Source: Clytia hemisphaerica
Taxonomy: Eukaryota > Cnidaria > Hydrozoa > Leptothecata > Clytiidae
DNA length: 64,000 nt
Assembly: GCA_902728285.1 (NCBI GenBank)
Contig: CACVBU010000050.1
Coordinates: forward strand, 738,829 to 802,828
Reading direction: 5' to 3'
In this document: piece by piece, positions 21,938-35,244 of the stretch
Numbering within the stretch: the first letter of the stretch is position 1
Layout of the letters: the number at the start of each line of letters is the position of its first letter
Notes under the pieces: model-generated
Databases searched by the model: none
What the model saw: the letters and a program-made list of their open reading frames with translations, nothing else
What the model was told of the DNA's origin: nothing
Made by a program: the position numbers and the translations under genes

Positions 21938-24900
21938 TTTTTGAAGATTAAAGGAAGTATTGGAAAAGAATGATTAATTTTAGACTTTTAAGACATAATA
22001 GTAAGGCGTGAATGCAACTGACAACATTGAGAGTATGTGCGGTAAAATATGTATGATCTAATGTAAAAAAGCGTTGTTCACCTCCCCCTCGGGAAAGTCA
22101 TGATTCAGCTAACCTCAAATCATTGGCGATGTTATAGCCACATTCAATCACTATTTTATCTTTTAGGAAAGCATTATCAAAACCAAATCCAGAAGTTTTC
22201 ACCAATAATTTCAATATTTTTTAAGTTAAAGATTTTTCAAAAAGGACCGTTAATTTTGAAATTTTAGACGATTATAGGAAGTACTAGAAAACGCCCAATA
22301 ATTTCAGGTTTTTAGGATATGATAGTAAGACATGAATGCAACTGACAACATTGAGAGTATGTGCAGTAAAATACGTATGATCTAATGTAAAAAAAGCGTT
22401 GTTTCCTCCACCCTTGGAAAAGTCATGATTGAGCTAACCTCAAATCATTAGGGATGTTATAGCCACATTCAATCACTATTCTATCGTTTAGCAACGCATT
22501 ATCAAGCCCAAATCCAGAAGTTTTCTTCAAAATTTCAATATTTTTTAAGTTAAAGATTTTTCCAAAAGGACCATTAATTTTTTAACTTTTGATAATTATA
22601 GGAAGTATATTAGAAAAGCATTATTAATTTCAGGTTTTTAAGATATGATAGTAAGGCATGAATGCAACTGACAACATTGAGAGTATGTGTGGTAAAATAT
22701 GTATGATCTAATGTAAAAAAGCGTTGTTCCCTCCACCCTTTGGAAAGTCATGATTGAGCTAACCTCAAATCATTGGGGATGTTATAGCCACATTCAATCA
22801 CTATTCTATCGTTTAGCAACGCATTATCAAGCCCAAATCTAGAAGTTTTCTTCAAAATTTCAATATTTTTTAAGTTAAAGATTTTTCAAAAATGAGCATT
22901 AATTTTTTAATTTCGGATAATTATAGGAAGTATATTAGAAAAGCATTATTAATTTCAGGTGTTTAAGATATGATAGTAAGACATGAATGCAACTGACAAC
23001 ATTGAGAGTATGTGCGGTAAAATATGTATGATCTAATGTAAAAAAAGCGTTGTTTCCTCCACCCTTGGAAAAGTCATGATTGAGCTAACCTCAAATCATT
23101 AGGGATGTTATAGCCACATTCAATCACTATTCTATCGTTTAGCAATGCATTATCAAGCCCAAATCCAGAAGTTTTCTTCAAAATTTCAATATTTTTTAAG
23201 TTAAAGATTTTTCCAAAAGGACCATTAATTTTTTAGCTTTTGATAATTATAGGAAGTATATTAGAAAAGCATTATTAATTTCAGGTGTTTAAGATATGAT
23301 AGTAAGACATGAATGCAACTGACAACATTGAGAGTATGTGCAGTAAAATATGTATGATCTAATGTAAAAAAGCGTTGTTCCCTCCACCCTTTGGAAAGTC
23401 ATGATTGAGCTAACCTCAAATCATTGGGGATGTTATAGCCACATTCAATCACTATTCTATCGTTTAGCAACGCATTATCAAGCCCAAATCCAGAAGTTTT
23501 CTTCAAAATTTCAATATTTTTTAAGTTAAAGATTTTTCAAAAATGACCATTAATTTTTTAATTTTGGATAATTATAGGAAGTATATTAGAAAAGCATTAT
23601 TAATTTCAGGTGTTTAAGATATGATAGTAAGACATGAATGCAACTGACAACATTGAGAGTATGTGCGGTAAAATATGTACGATCTAATGTAAAAAAACAG
23701 TTGTTTCCTCCACCCTTGGAAAAGTCATGATTGAGCTAACCTCAAATCATTAGGGATGTTATAGCCACATTCAATCACTATTCTATCGTTTAGCAACGCA
23801 TTATCAAGCCCAAATCCAGAAGTTTTCTTCAAAATTCATATATTTTTTAAGTTAAAGATTTTTCCAAAAGGATCGTTAATTGTGTAGTTTTGGACGTTAA
23901 TAGGAAGTATAATAGAAAAGTATCATTAATTTCAGGTTTTTAAGATATGATAGTAAGGCATGAATGCAACTGACAACATTGAGAGTATGTGCGGTAAAAT
24001 ATGTATGATCTACTGTTAAAAAAAGCGTTGTTTCCTCCACCCTTTGCAAAGTCATGATTGAGCTAACCTCAAATCATTAGGGATGTTATAGCCACATTCA
24101 ATCACTATTCTATCGTTTAGCAACGCATTATCAAGCCCATATCCAGAAGTTTTCTTCAAAATTTCAATATTTTTTAAGTTAAAGATTTTTCAAAAATGAC
24201 CATTATTTTTTTAATTTTGGATAATTATAGGAAGTATATTAGAAAAGCATTATTAATTTCAGGTGTTTAAGATATGATAGTAAGACATGAATGCAACTGA
24301 CAACATTGAGAGTATGTGCGGTAAAATATGTATGATCTAATGTTAAAAAAAGCGTTGTTTCCTCCACCCTTGGAAAAGTCATGATTGAGCTAACCTCAAA
24401 TCATTAGGGATGTTATAGCCACATTCAATCACTATTCTATCGTTTAGCAACGCATTATCAAGCCCAAATCCAGAAGTTTTCTTCAAAATTCATATATTTT
24501 TTAAGTTAAAGATTTTTCCAAAAGGATCGTTAATTGTGTAGTTTTGGACGTTAATAGGAAGTATAATAGAAAAGTATCATTAATTTCAGGTTTTTAAGAT
24601 ATGATAGTAAGGCATGAATGCAACTGACAACATTGAGAGTATGTGCGGTAAAATATGTATGATCTACTGTTAAAAAAAGCGTTGTTTCCTCCACCCTTGG
24701 AAAAGTCATGATTGAGCTAACCTCAAATCATTAGGGATGTTATAGCCACATTCAATCACTATTCTATCGTTTAGCAACGCATTATCAAGCCCATATCCAG
24801 AAGTTTTCTTCAAAATTTCAATATTTTTTAAGTTAAAGATTTTTCAAAAATGACCATTATTTTTTTAATTTTGGATAATTATAGGAAGTATATTAGAAAA

Positions 24901-27900
24901 GCATTATTAATTTCAGGTGTTTAAGATATGATAGTAAGACATGAATGCAACTGACAACATTGAGAGTATGTGCGGTAAAATATGTATGATCTAATGTTAA
25001 AAAAAGCGTTGTTTCCTCCACCCTTGGAAAAGTCATGATTGAGCTAACCTCAAATCATTAGGGATGTTATAGCCACATTCAATCACTATTCTATCGTTTA
25101 GCAACGCATTATCAAGCCCAAATCCAGAAGTTTTCTTCAAAATTTCAATATTTTTTAAGTTAAAGATTTTTCAAAAATGACCATTAATTTTTTAATTTTG
25201 GATAATTATAGGAAGTATATTAGAAAAGCATTATTAATTTCAGGTGTTTAAGATATGATAGTAAGACATGAATGCAACTGACAACATTGAGAGTATGTGC
25301 GGTAAAATATGTATGATCTAATGTAAAAAAAGCGTTGTTCCCTCAACCCTTTGGAAAGTCATGATTGAGCTAACCTCAAATCATTGGGGATGTTATAACC
25401 ACATTCAATCACTATTCTATCATTTAGCAACGCATTATCAGGCCCAAATCCAGAAGTTTTCTTCAAAATTTCAATATTTTTTAAGTTAAAGATTTTTCAA
25501 AAATGACCATTAATTTTTTAATTTTGGATAATTATAGGAAGTATATTAGAAAACTATCATTAATTTCAGGTTTTTAAGATATGATAGTAAGGCATGAATG
25601 CAACTGACAACATTGAGAGTATGTGCGGTAAAATATGTATGATCTAATGTAAAAAAAGCGTTGTTTCCTCCACCCTTGGAAAAGTCATGATTGAGCTAAC
25701 CTCAAATCATTAGGGATGTTATAGCCACATTCAATCACTATTCTATTGTTTAGCAACGCATTATCAAGCCCAAATCCAGAAGTTTTCTTCAAAATTTCAA
25801 TATTTTTTAAGTTAAAGATTTTTCAAAAATGACCATTAATTTTTTAATTTTGGATAATTATAGGAAGTATATTAGAAAAGCATTATTAATTTCAGGTGTT
25901 TAAGATATGATAGTAAGACATGAATGCAACTGACAACATTGAGAGTATGTGCGGTAAAATATGTATGATCTAATGTAAAAAAAGCGTTGTTTCCTCCAAC
26001 CTTGGAAAAGTCATGATTGAGCTAACCTCAAATCATTAGGGATGTTATAGCCACATTCAATCACTATTCTATCGTTTAGCAACGCATTATCAAGCCCAAA
26101 TCCAGAAGTTTTCACCAAAATTTCAATATTTTTTAAGTTAAAGATTTTTCAAAAATGAACATTAATTTTTTAATTTTGGATAATTATAGGAAGTATATTA
26201 GAAAACTATCATTAATTTCAGGTTTTTAAGATATGATAGTAAGGCATGAATGCAACTGACAACATTGAGAGTGTGTGCGGTAAAATATGTATGATCTAAT
26301 GTTAAAAAAAGCGTTGTTTCCTCCACCCTTGGAAAAGTCATGATTGAGCTAACCTCAAATCATTAGGGATGTTATAGCCACATTCAATCACTATTCTATC
26401 ATTTAGGAACGCATTATCAAAACCAAGTCCAGAAGCTTTCACCGAAATTTCAATATTTTTTAAGTTAAAGATTTTTCCAAAAGGACCGTTAATTGTGTAG
26501 TTTTGGACGTTAATAGGAAGTATATTAGAAAAGTATCATTAATTTCAGGTTTTTAAGATATGATAGTAAGGCATGAATGCAACTGACAACATTGAGAGTA
26601 TGTGCGGTAAAATATGTATGATCTAATGTTAAAAAAGCGTTGTTTCCTCCACCCTTGGGAAAGTCATGATTGAGCTAACCTCAAATCATTAGGGATGTTA
26701 TAGCCACATTCAATCACTATTCTATCGTTTAGCAACGCATTATCAAGCCCAAATCCAGAAGTTTTCTTCAAAATTTCAATATTTTTGAAGTTAAAGATTT
26801 TTCAAAAATGACCATTAATTTTTTAATTTTGGATAAATATAGGAAGTATATTAGACAAGCATTATTAATTTCAGGTGTTTAAGATATGATAGTAAGACAT
26901 GAATGCAACTGACAACATTGAGAGTATGTGCGGTAAAATATGTATGATCTAATGTAAAAAAGCGTTTTTCCCTCCACCCTTTGGAAAGTCATGATTGAGC
27001 TAACCTCAAATCATTGGGGATGTTATAGCCACATTCAATCACTATTCTATCATTTAGGAACGCATTATCAAAACCAAGTCCAGAAGCTTTCACCGAAATT
27101 TCAATATTTTTTAAGTTAAAGATTTTTCCAAAAGGACCGTTAATTGTGTAGTTTTGGACGATAATAGGAAGTATATTAGAAAAGTATCATTAATTTCAGG
27201 TTTTTAAGATATGATAGTAAGGCATGAATGCAACTGACAACATTGAGAGTATGTGCGGTAAAATATGTATGATCTAATGTAAAAAAAAGCGTTGTTTCCT
27301 CCACCCTTGGAAAGTCATGATTGAGCTAACCTCAAATCATTGGGATGTTATAGCCACATTCAATCACTATTCTATCATTTAGGAACGCATTATCAAAACC
27401 AAGTCCAGAAGCTTTCACCGAAATTTCAATATTTTTTAAGTTAAAGTTTTTTCAAAAATGACCATTAATTTTTTAATTTTGGATAATTATAGCAAGTATA
27501 TTAGAAGAGCATTAGTAATTTCAGGTTTTTAAGATATGATAGTAAGACATGAATGCAACTGACAACATTGAGAGTATGTGCGGTAAAATATGTATGATCT
27601 AATGTAAAAAAGCGTTGTTCCCTCCACCCTTTGGAAAGTCATGATTGAGCTAACCTCAAATCATTGGGGATGTTATAGCCACATTCAATCACTATTCTAT
27701 CATTAAGAACGCATTATCAAAACCAATCCAGAAGTTTTTCACCAAAATTTCAATATTTTTTAAGTTAAAGATTTTTCCAAAGGACCGTTAATTTTGTAAT
27801 TTTGGATACGATTATAGGAAGTATATTAGAAAAGTATCATTAATTTCAGGTTTTTAAGATATGATAGTAAGGCATGAATGCAACTGACAACATTGAGAGT

Positions 27901-30900
27901 ATGTGCGGTAAAATATGTATGATCTAATGTAAAAAAAAGCGTTGTTTCCTCCACCCTTGGAAAGTCATGATTGAGCTAACCTCAAATCATTGGGGATGTT
28001 ATAGCCACATTCAATCACTATTCTATCGTTTAGCAACGCATTATCAAACCAAATCCAGAAGTTTTCACCAAAATTTCAATATTTTTTAAGTTAAAGATTT
28101 TTCCAAAAGGACCGTTAATTGTGTAGTTTTGGACGTTAATAGGAAGTATATTAGAAAAGTATCATTAATTTCAGGTTTTTAAGATATGATAGTAAGGCAT
28201 GAATGCAACTGACAACATTGAGAGTATGTGCGGTAAAATATGTATGATCTAATGTAAAAAAAGCGTTGTTTCCTCCACCCTTGGAAAAGTCATGATTGAG
28301 CTAACCTCAAATCATTAGGGATGTTATAGCCACATTCAATCACTATTCTATCGTTTAGCAACGCATTATCAAGCCCAAATCCAGAAGTTTTCTTCAAAAT
28401 TTCAATATTTTTTAAGTTAAAGATTTTTCAAAAATGACCATTAATTTTTTAATTTTGGATAATTATAGGAAGTATATTAGAAAAGCATTATTAATTTCAG
28501 GTGTTTAAGATATGATAGTAAGACATGAATGCAACTGACAACATTGAGAGTATGTGCGGTAAAATATGTATGATCTAATGTAAAAAAAGCGTTGTTTCCT
28601 CCACCCTTGGAAAAGTCATGATTGAGCTAACCTCAAATCATTGGGGATGTTATAGCCACATTCAATCACTATTCTATCATTTAGGAACGCATTATCAAAA
28701 CCAAGTCCAGAAGCTTTCACCGAAATTTCGATTTTTTTTAAGTTAAAGATTTTTCCAAAAGGACCGTTAATTGTGTAGTTTTGGACGTTAATAGGAAGTA
28801 TATTAGAAAAGTATCATTAATTTCAGGTTATTAAGATGTGATAGAAAGGCATGAATGCAACTGACAACATTGAGAGTATGTGCGGTAAAATATGTATGAT
28901 CTAATGTAAAAAAAGCGTTGTTTCCTCCACCCTTGGGAAAGTCATGATTGAGCTAACCTCAAATCATTGGGGATGTTATAGCCACATTCAATCACTATTC
29001 TATCGTTTAGCAACGCATTATCAAGCCCAAATCCAGAAGTTTTCTTCAAAATTTCAATATTTTTTAAGTTAAAGATTTTTCAAAAATGACCATTAATTTT
29101 TTAATTTTGGATAATTATAGGAAGTATATTAGAAAAGCATTATTAATTTCAGGTGTTTAAGATATGATAGTAAGACATGAATGCAACTGACAACATTGAG
29201 AGTATGTGCGGTAAAATATGTATGATCTAATGTAAAAAAAGCGTTGTTCCCTCCACCCTTTGGAAAGTCATGATTGAGCTAACCTCAAATCATTGGGGAT
29301 GTTATAGCCACATTCAATCACTATTCTATCATTTAGGAACGCATTATCAAAACCAAGTCCAGAAGCTTTCACCAAAATTTCAATATTTTTAAGTTAAAGA
29401 TTTTTCCAAAAGGACCGTTAATTGTGTAGTTTTGGACGATAATAGGAAGTATATTAGAAAAGTATCATTAATTTCAGGTTTTTAAGATATGATAGTAAGG
29501 CATGAATGCAACTGACAACATTGAGAGTATGTGCGGTAAAATATGTATGATCTAATGTAAAAAAGCGTTGTTTCCTCCACCCTTTGGAAAGTCATGATTG
29601 AGCTAACCTCAAATCATTGGGGATGTTATAGCCACATTCAATCACTATTCTATCGTTTAGCAACGCATTATCAAGCCCAAATCCAGAAGTTTTCTTCAAA
29701 ATTTCAATATTTTTTAAGTTAAAGATTTTTCAAAAATGACCATTAATTTTTTAATTTTGGATAATTATAGGAAGTATATTAGAAAAGCATTATTAATTTC
29801 AGGTGTTTAAGATATGATAGTAAGACATGAATGCAACTGACAACATTGAGAGTATGTGCGGTAAAATATGTATGATCTAATGTAAAAAAAGCGTTGTTCC
29901 CTCCACCCTTTGGAAAGTCATGATTGAGCTAACCTCAAATCATTGGGGATGTTATAGCCACATTCAATCACTATTCTATCATTTAGCAACGCATTATCAA
30001 AACCAAGTCCAGAAGTTTTCTTCAAAATTTCAATATTTTTTAAGTTAAAGATTTTTCAAAAATGACCATTAATTTTTTAATTTTGGATAATTATAGGAAG
30101 TATATTAGAAAAGCATTATTAATTTCAGGTGTTTAAGATATGATAGTAAGACATGAATGCAACTGACAACATTGAGAGTATGTGCGGTAAAATATGTATG
30201 ATCTAATGTAAAAAAAGCGTTGTTCCCTCCACCCTTGGAAAAGTCATGATTGAGCTAACCTCAAATCATTGGGGATGTTATAGCCACATTCAATCACTAT
30301 TCTATCATTTAGGAACGCATTATCAAAACCAAGTCCAGAAGCTTTCACCAAAATTTCAATATTTTTTAAGTTAAAGATTTTTCCAAAAGGACCATTAATT
30401 TTTTAATTTTGGATAATTATAGGAAGTATATTAGAAAAGCATTATTAATTTCAGGTGTTTAAGATATGATAGTAAGACATGAATGCAACTGACAACATTG
30501 AGAGTATGTGCGGTAAAATATGTATGATCTAATGTAAAAAAAGCGTTGTTTCCTCCACCCTTTGGAAAGTCATGATTGAGCTAACCTCAAATCATTGGGG
30601 ATGTTATAGCCACATTCAATCACTATTCTATCATTTAGGAACGCATTATCAAAACCAAGTCCAGAAGTTTTCACCAAAATTTCAATATTTTTTAAGTTAA
30701 AGATTTTTCCAAAAGGACCGTTAATTGTGTAGTTTTGGACGATTAATAGGAAGTATATTAGAAAAGTATCATTAATTTCAGGTTTTTAAGATATGATAGT
30801 AAGGCATGAATGCAACTGACAACATTGAGAGTATGTGCGGTAAAATATGTATGATCTAATGTAAAAAAAAGCGTTGTTTCCTCCACCCTTGGAAAAGTCA

Positions 30901-33900
30901 TGATTGAGCTAACCTCAAATCATTAGGGATGTTATAGCCACATTCAATCACTATTCTATCGTTTAGCAACGCATTATCAAGCCCAAATCCAGAAGTTTTC
31001 TTCAAAATTTCAATATTTTTTAAGTTAAAGATTTTTCAAAAATGACCATTAATTTTTTAATTTTGGACGTTAATAGGAAGTATATTAGAAAAGTATCATT
31101 AATTTCAGGTTTTTAAGATATGATAGTAAGGCATGAATGCAACTGACAACATTGAGAGTATGTGCGGTAAAATATGTATGATCTAATGTTAAAAAAAGCG
31201 TTGTTTCCTCCACCCTTGGAAAGTCATGATTGAGCTAACCTCAAATCATTAGGGATGTTATAGCCACATTCAATCACTATTCTATCGTTTAGCAACGCAT
31301 TATCAAGCCCAAATCCAGAAGTTTTCTTCAAAATTTCAATATTTTTTAAGTTAAAGATTTTTCAAAAATGACCATTAATTTTTTAATTTTGGATAATTAT
31401 AGGAAGTATATTAGAAAACTATCATTAATTTCAGGTTTTTAAGATATGATAGTAAGACATGAATGCAACTGACAACATTGAGAGTATGTGCGGTAAAATA
31501 TGTATGATCTAATGTAAAAAAAGCGTTGTTTCCTCCACCCTTGGAAAAGTCATGATTGAGCTAACCTCAAATCATTAGGGATGTTATAGCCACATTCAAT
31601 CACTATTCTATCGTTTAGCAACGCATTATCAAGCCCAAATCCAGAAGTTTTCACCAAAATTTCAATATTTTTTAAGTTAAAGATTTTTCAAAAATGAACA
31701 TTAATTTTTTAATTTTGCATAATTATAGGAAGTATATTAGAAAAGCATTATTAATTTCAGGTGTTTAAGATATGATAGTAAGACATGAATGCAACTGACA
31801 ACATTGAGAGTATGTGCGGTAAAATATGTATGATCTAATGTAAAAAAAGCGTTGTTTCCTCCACCCTTGGAAAAGTCATGATTGAGCTAACCTCAAATCA
31901 TTGGGGATGTTATAGCCACATTCAATCACTATTCTATCGTTTAGCAACGCATTATCAAGCCCAAATCCAGAAGTTTTCTTCAAAATTTCAATATTTTTTA
32001 AGTTAAAGATTTTTCAAAAATGACCATTAATTTTTTAATTTTGGATAATTATAGGAAGTATATTAGAAAAGCATTATTAATTTCAGGTGTTTAAGATATG
32101 ATAGTAAGACATGAATGCAACTGACAACATTGAGAGTATGTGCGGTAAAATATGTATGATCTAATGTAAAAAAAGCGTTGTTTCCTCCACCCTTTGGAAA
32201 GTCATGATTGAGCTAACCTCAAATCATTAGGGATGTTATAGCCACATTCAATCACTATTCTATCGTTTAGCAACGCATTATCAAGCCCAAATCCAGAAGT
32301 TTTCACCAAAATTTCAATATTTTTTAAGTTAAAGATTTTTCAAAAATGACCATTAATTTTTTAATTTTGGATAATTATAGGAAGTATATTAGAAAAGCAT
32401 TATTAATTTCAGGTGTTTAAGATATGATAGTAAGACATGAATGCAACTGACAACATTGAGAGTATGTGCGGTAAAATATGTATGATCTAATGTAAAAAAA
32501 GCGTTGTTTCCTCCACCCTTGGAAAAGTCATGATTGAGCTAACCTCAAATCATTAGGGATGTTATAGCCACATTCAATCACTATTCTATCGTTTAGCAAC
32601 GCATTATCAAGCCCAAATCCAGAAGTTTTCACCAAAATTTCAATATTTTTTAAGTTAAAGATTTTTCAAAAATGACCGAATATTTTGTAATTTTGCATAA
32701 TTATAGGAAGTATATTAGAAAAGCATTATTAATTTCAGGGTTTAAGATAGATAGTAAGACATGAATGCAACTGACAACATTGAGAGTATGTGCGGTAAAA
32801 TATGTATGATCTAATGTAAAAAAGCGTTGTTTCCTCCACCCTTGGAAAAGTCATGATTGAGCTAACCTCAAATCATTAGGGATGTTATAGCCACATTCAA
32901 TCACTATTCTATCGTTTAGCAACGCATTATCAAGCCCAAATCCAGAAGTTTTCACCAAAATTTCAATATTTTTTAAGTTAAAGATTTTTCAAAAATGAAC
33001 ATTAATTTTTTAATTTTGCATAATTATAGGAAGTATATTAGAAAAGCATAATTAATTTCAGGTGTTTAAGATATGATAGTAAGACATGAATGCTACTGAC
33101 AACATTGAGAGTGTGTGCGGTAAAATATGTATGATCTAATGTAAAAAAGCGTTGTTTCCTCCACACTTGGAAAAGTCATGATTGAGCTAACTTCAAATCA
33201 TTTGGGATGTTATAGCCACATTCAATCACTATTCTATCGTTTAGCAACGCATTATCAAGCCCAAATCCAGAAGTTTTCTTCAAAATTTCAATATTTTTTA
33301 AGTTAAAGATTTTTCAAAATGACCATTAATTTTTATTTTGGTAGATTATAGGAAGTATATTAGAAAAGCATGATTAATTTCAGGTGTTTAAGATATGAGA
33401 GTAAGACATGAATGCAACTGACAACATTGAGAGTATGTGCGGTAAAATATGTATGATCTAATGTTAAAAAAGCGTTGTTTCCTCCACCCTTGGAAAAGTC
33501 ATGATTGAGCTAACCTCAAATCATTAGGGATGTTATAGCCACATTCAATCACTATTCTATCGTTTAGCAACGCATTATCAAGCCCAAATCCAGAAGTTTT
33601 CTTCAAAATTTCAATATTTTTTAAGTTAAAGATTTTTCAAAAATGACCATTAATTTTTTAATTTTGGATATTATAAAAGTATATTAGAAAAGCATATTTA
33701 TTTCAGGTGTTTAAGATATGATAGTAAGACATGAATGCAACTGACAACATTGAGAGTATGTGCGGTAAAATATGTATGATCTAATGTAAAAAAAGCGTTG
33801 TTCCCTCAACCCTTTGGAAAGTCATGATTGAGCTAACCTCAAATCATTGGGGATGTTATAGCCACATTCAATCACTATTCTATCATTTAGCAACGCATTA

Positions 33901-34480
33901 TCAGGCCCAAATCCAGAAGTTTTCTTCAACATTTCAATATTTTTTAAGTTAAAGATTTTTCAAAAATGACCATTAATTTTTTAATTTTGGATAATTATAG
34001 GAAGTATATTAGAAAAGCATCATTAATTTCAGGTTTTTAAGATATGATAGTAAGGCATGAATGCAACTGACAACATTGAGAGTATGTGCGGTAAAATATG
34101 TATGATCTAATGTAAAAAAGCGTTGTTTCCTCCACCCTTGGAAAAGTCATGATTGAGCTAACCTCAAATCATTAGTGATGTTATAGCCACATTCAATCAC
34201 TATTCTATCGTTTAGCAACGCATTATCAAGCCCATATCCAGAAGTTTTCTTCAAAATTTCAATATTTTTTAAGTTAAAGATTTTTCAAAAATGACCATTA
34301 TTTTTTTAATTTTGGATAATTATAGGAAGTATATTAGAAAAGCATTATTAATTTCAGGTGTTTAAGATATGAGAGTAAGACATGAATGCAACTGACAACA
34401 TTGAGAGTATGTGCGGTAAAATATGTATGATCTAATGTTAAAAAAAGCGTTGTTTCCTCCACCCTTGGAAAAGTCATGAC
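21938..34480. repeat. 325-bp satellite array, about 38 copies
   Basis: The marker gagtatgtgcggtaaaatat recurs at 22031, 22355, 22681, 23006, 23332, 23657 and 23983, i.e. every 324-326 bp, and so on to about 34.4 kb. The copies are in one orientation and most are highly similar. The first copy is the most diverged and the last is cut after aaaagtcatga at 34480, where the LINE begins. Two subtypes alternate over parts of the array: one with gtgtagttttggacgttaat plus gtaaggcatg, the other with ttttggataattataggaag plus gtaagacatg. No ORF or hammerhead-type ribozyme core is present in the unit on either strand. Confidence 0.95.
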
Positions 34481-34674
34481 ACTGCAACGACTTCAACGTC
34501 AACGGACGCTTTTTTTTTGACGTTCAGAAAAAACTCTTCGTTTTCAAGAGTTTTTTGCAAAGGAATTCGTCATAAACAGTGTTTTATAGTTAAATTTCAC
34601 ATGATTCTGATGAGGAACGGATTCTGCACACGCTGATATATTTTTTCGCGTGGAAACCAAGAAGTTTTCGAAAA

Positions 34675-35244
34675 ATGGGACGATTAAACGTCAAATTTCA
34701 CCTGCTCATCTTGCTGTTTGTTTTGAAGTTTCATGAATCGTCCACACAAGCAGAAACTGTTGTGAACGCAAACCAAACAAGGATTAACCGGAAGCAGATC
34801 ACACTTGTTAGTTTACAAAGGAACAATCGTAACCTTAAAAGACACTTCAAGAACAAATCTAAATTCTTGACCATTTTAATCCTTCTGGCTGGAGATATCG
34901 AATCAAACCCAGGTCCAGACCATGTCAAGCGTGTTGTTCCTGAACTAGACCGAATGCTACAAAAGAAGGGGATCAAGATGCTCCATCAAAACATCCGAGG
35001 TTTGTCGAGTAAACATTCACATCTAGAGGAATTGCTATCCGACTTTCCTAAGATTGACATCCTCGGACTTTCAGAAACTCATCTCGAAAAGTCGCTCGAA
35101 GAAACCGACATTTGCTCAATCGAGAACTACGAATTGATCAAAAAGAATCGGCTGACAGGCACCCACGGAGGTGTAGCTCTCTACATATCTGACCGGATCA
35201 AATACAAATACAAACGACGAAAGACCTTGAACACGAGCGTTTAG
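34675..35244 (+). pseudogene. LINE ORF, 5' part: leader, 2A-like motif and endonuclease start
   Basis: The frame opens with a hydrophobic stretch (residues about 7-19, HLLILLFVLKF) ahead of STQA, resembling a secretory signal peptide. Basic residues 36-63 follow, then LLAGDIESNPGP with the G80-P81 junction of a 2A-type ribosome-skipping motif (D-x-E-x-N-P-G-P). The APE-like endonuclease starts soon after (KMLHQNIRGLSSK, then DILGLSETHL and GGVALYI). The frame ends at a TAG at 35242 because one base is missing: the endonuclease continues in the -1 frame from 35241 (LECIWVEV, then GCIYRPPD). 2A motifs in this position are known from non-LTR elements of several invertebrates. Confidence 0.85.
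34874..34917 (+). other. 2A-like ribosome-skipping motif
   Basis: Encodes a hydrophobic lead (ILILLA) followed by GDIESNPGP, matching the consensus D-V/I-E-x-N-P-G-P; the last Pro codon is 34915-34917. In known 2As the ribosome fails to join Gly to Pro, so the N-terminal 80 residues would be released from the endonuclease/RT protein. Activity is inferred from the motif. Confidence 0.8.

Noticed and set aside
21938-34480. Hammerhead or other small ribozyme encoded by the 325-bp satellite
   Set aside because: No CUGAUGA...GAAA core on either strand of the unit.
34600-34672. Hammerhead-like ctgatgagg...gcgtggaaacc in the LINE leader
   Set aside because: Core boxes are present but the stem between them does not join directly to ctgatga, and no helices I and III can be drawn.
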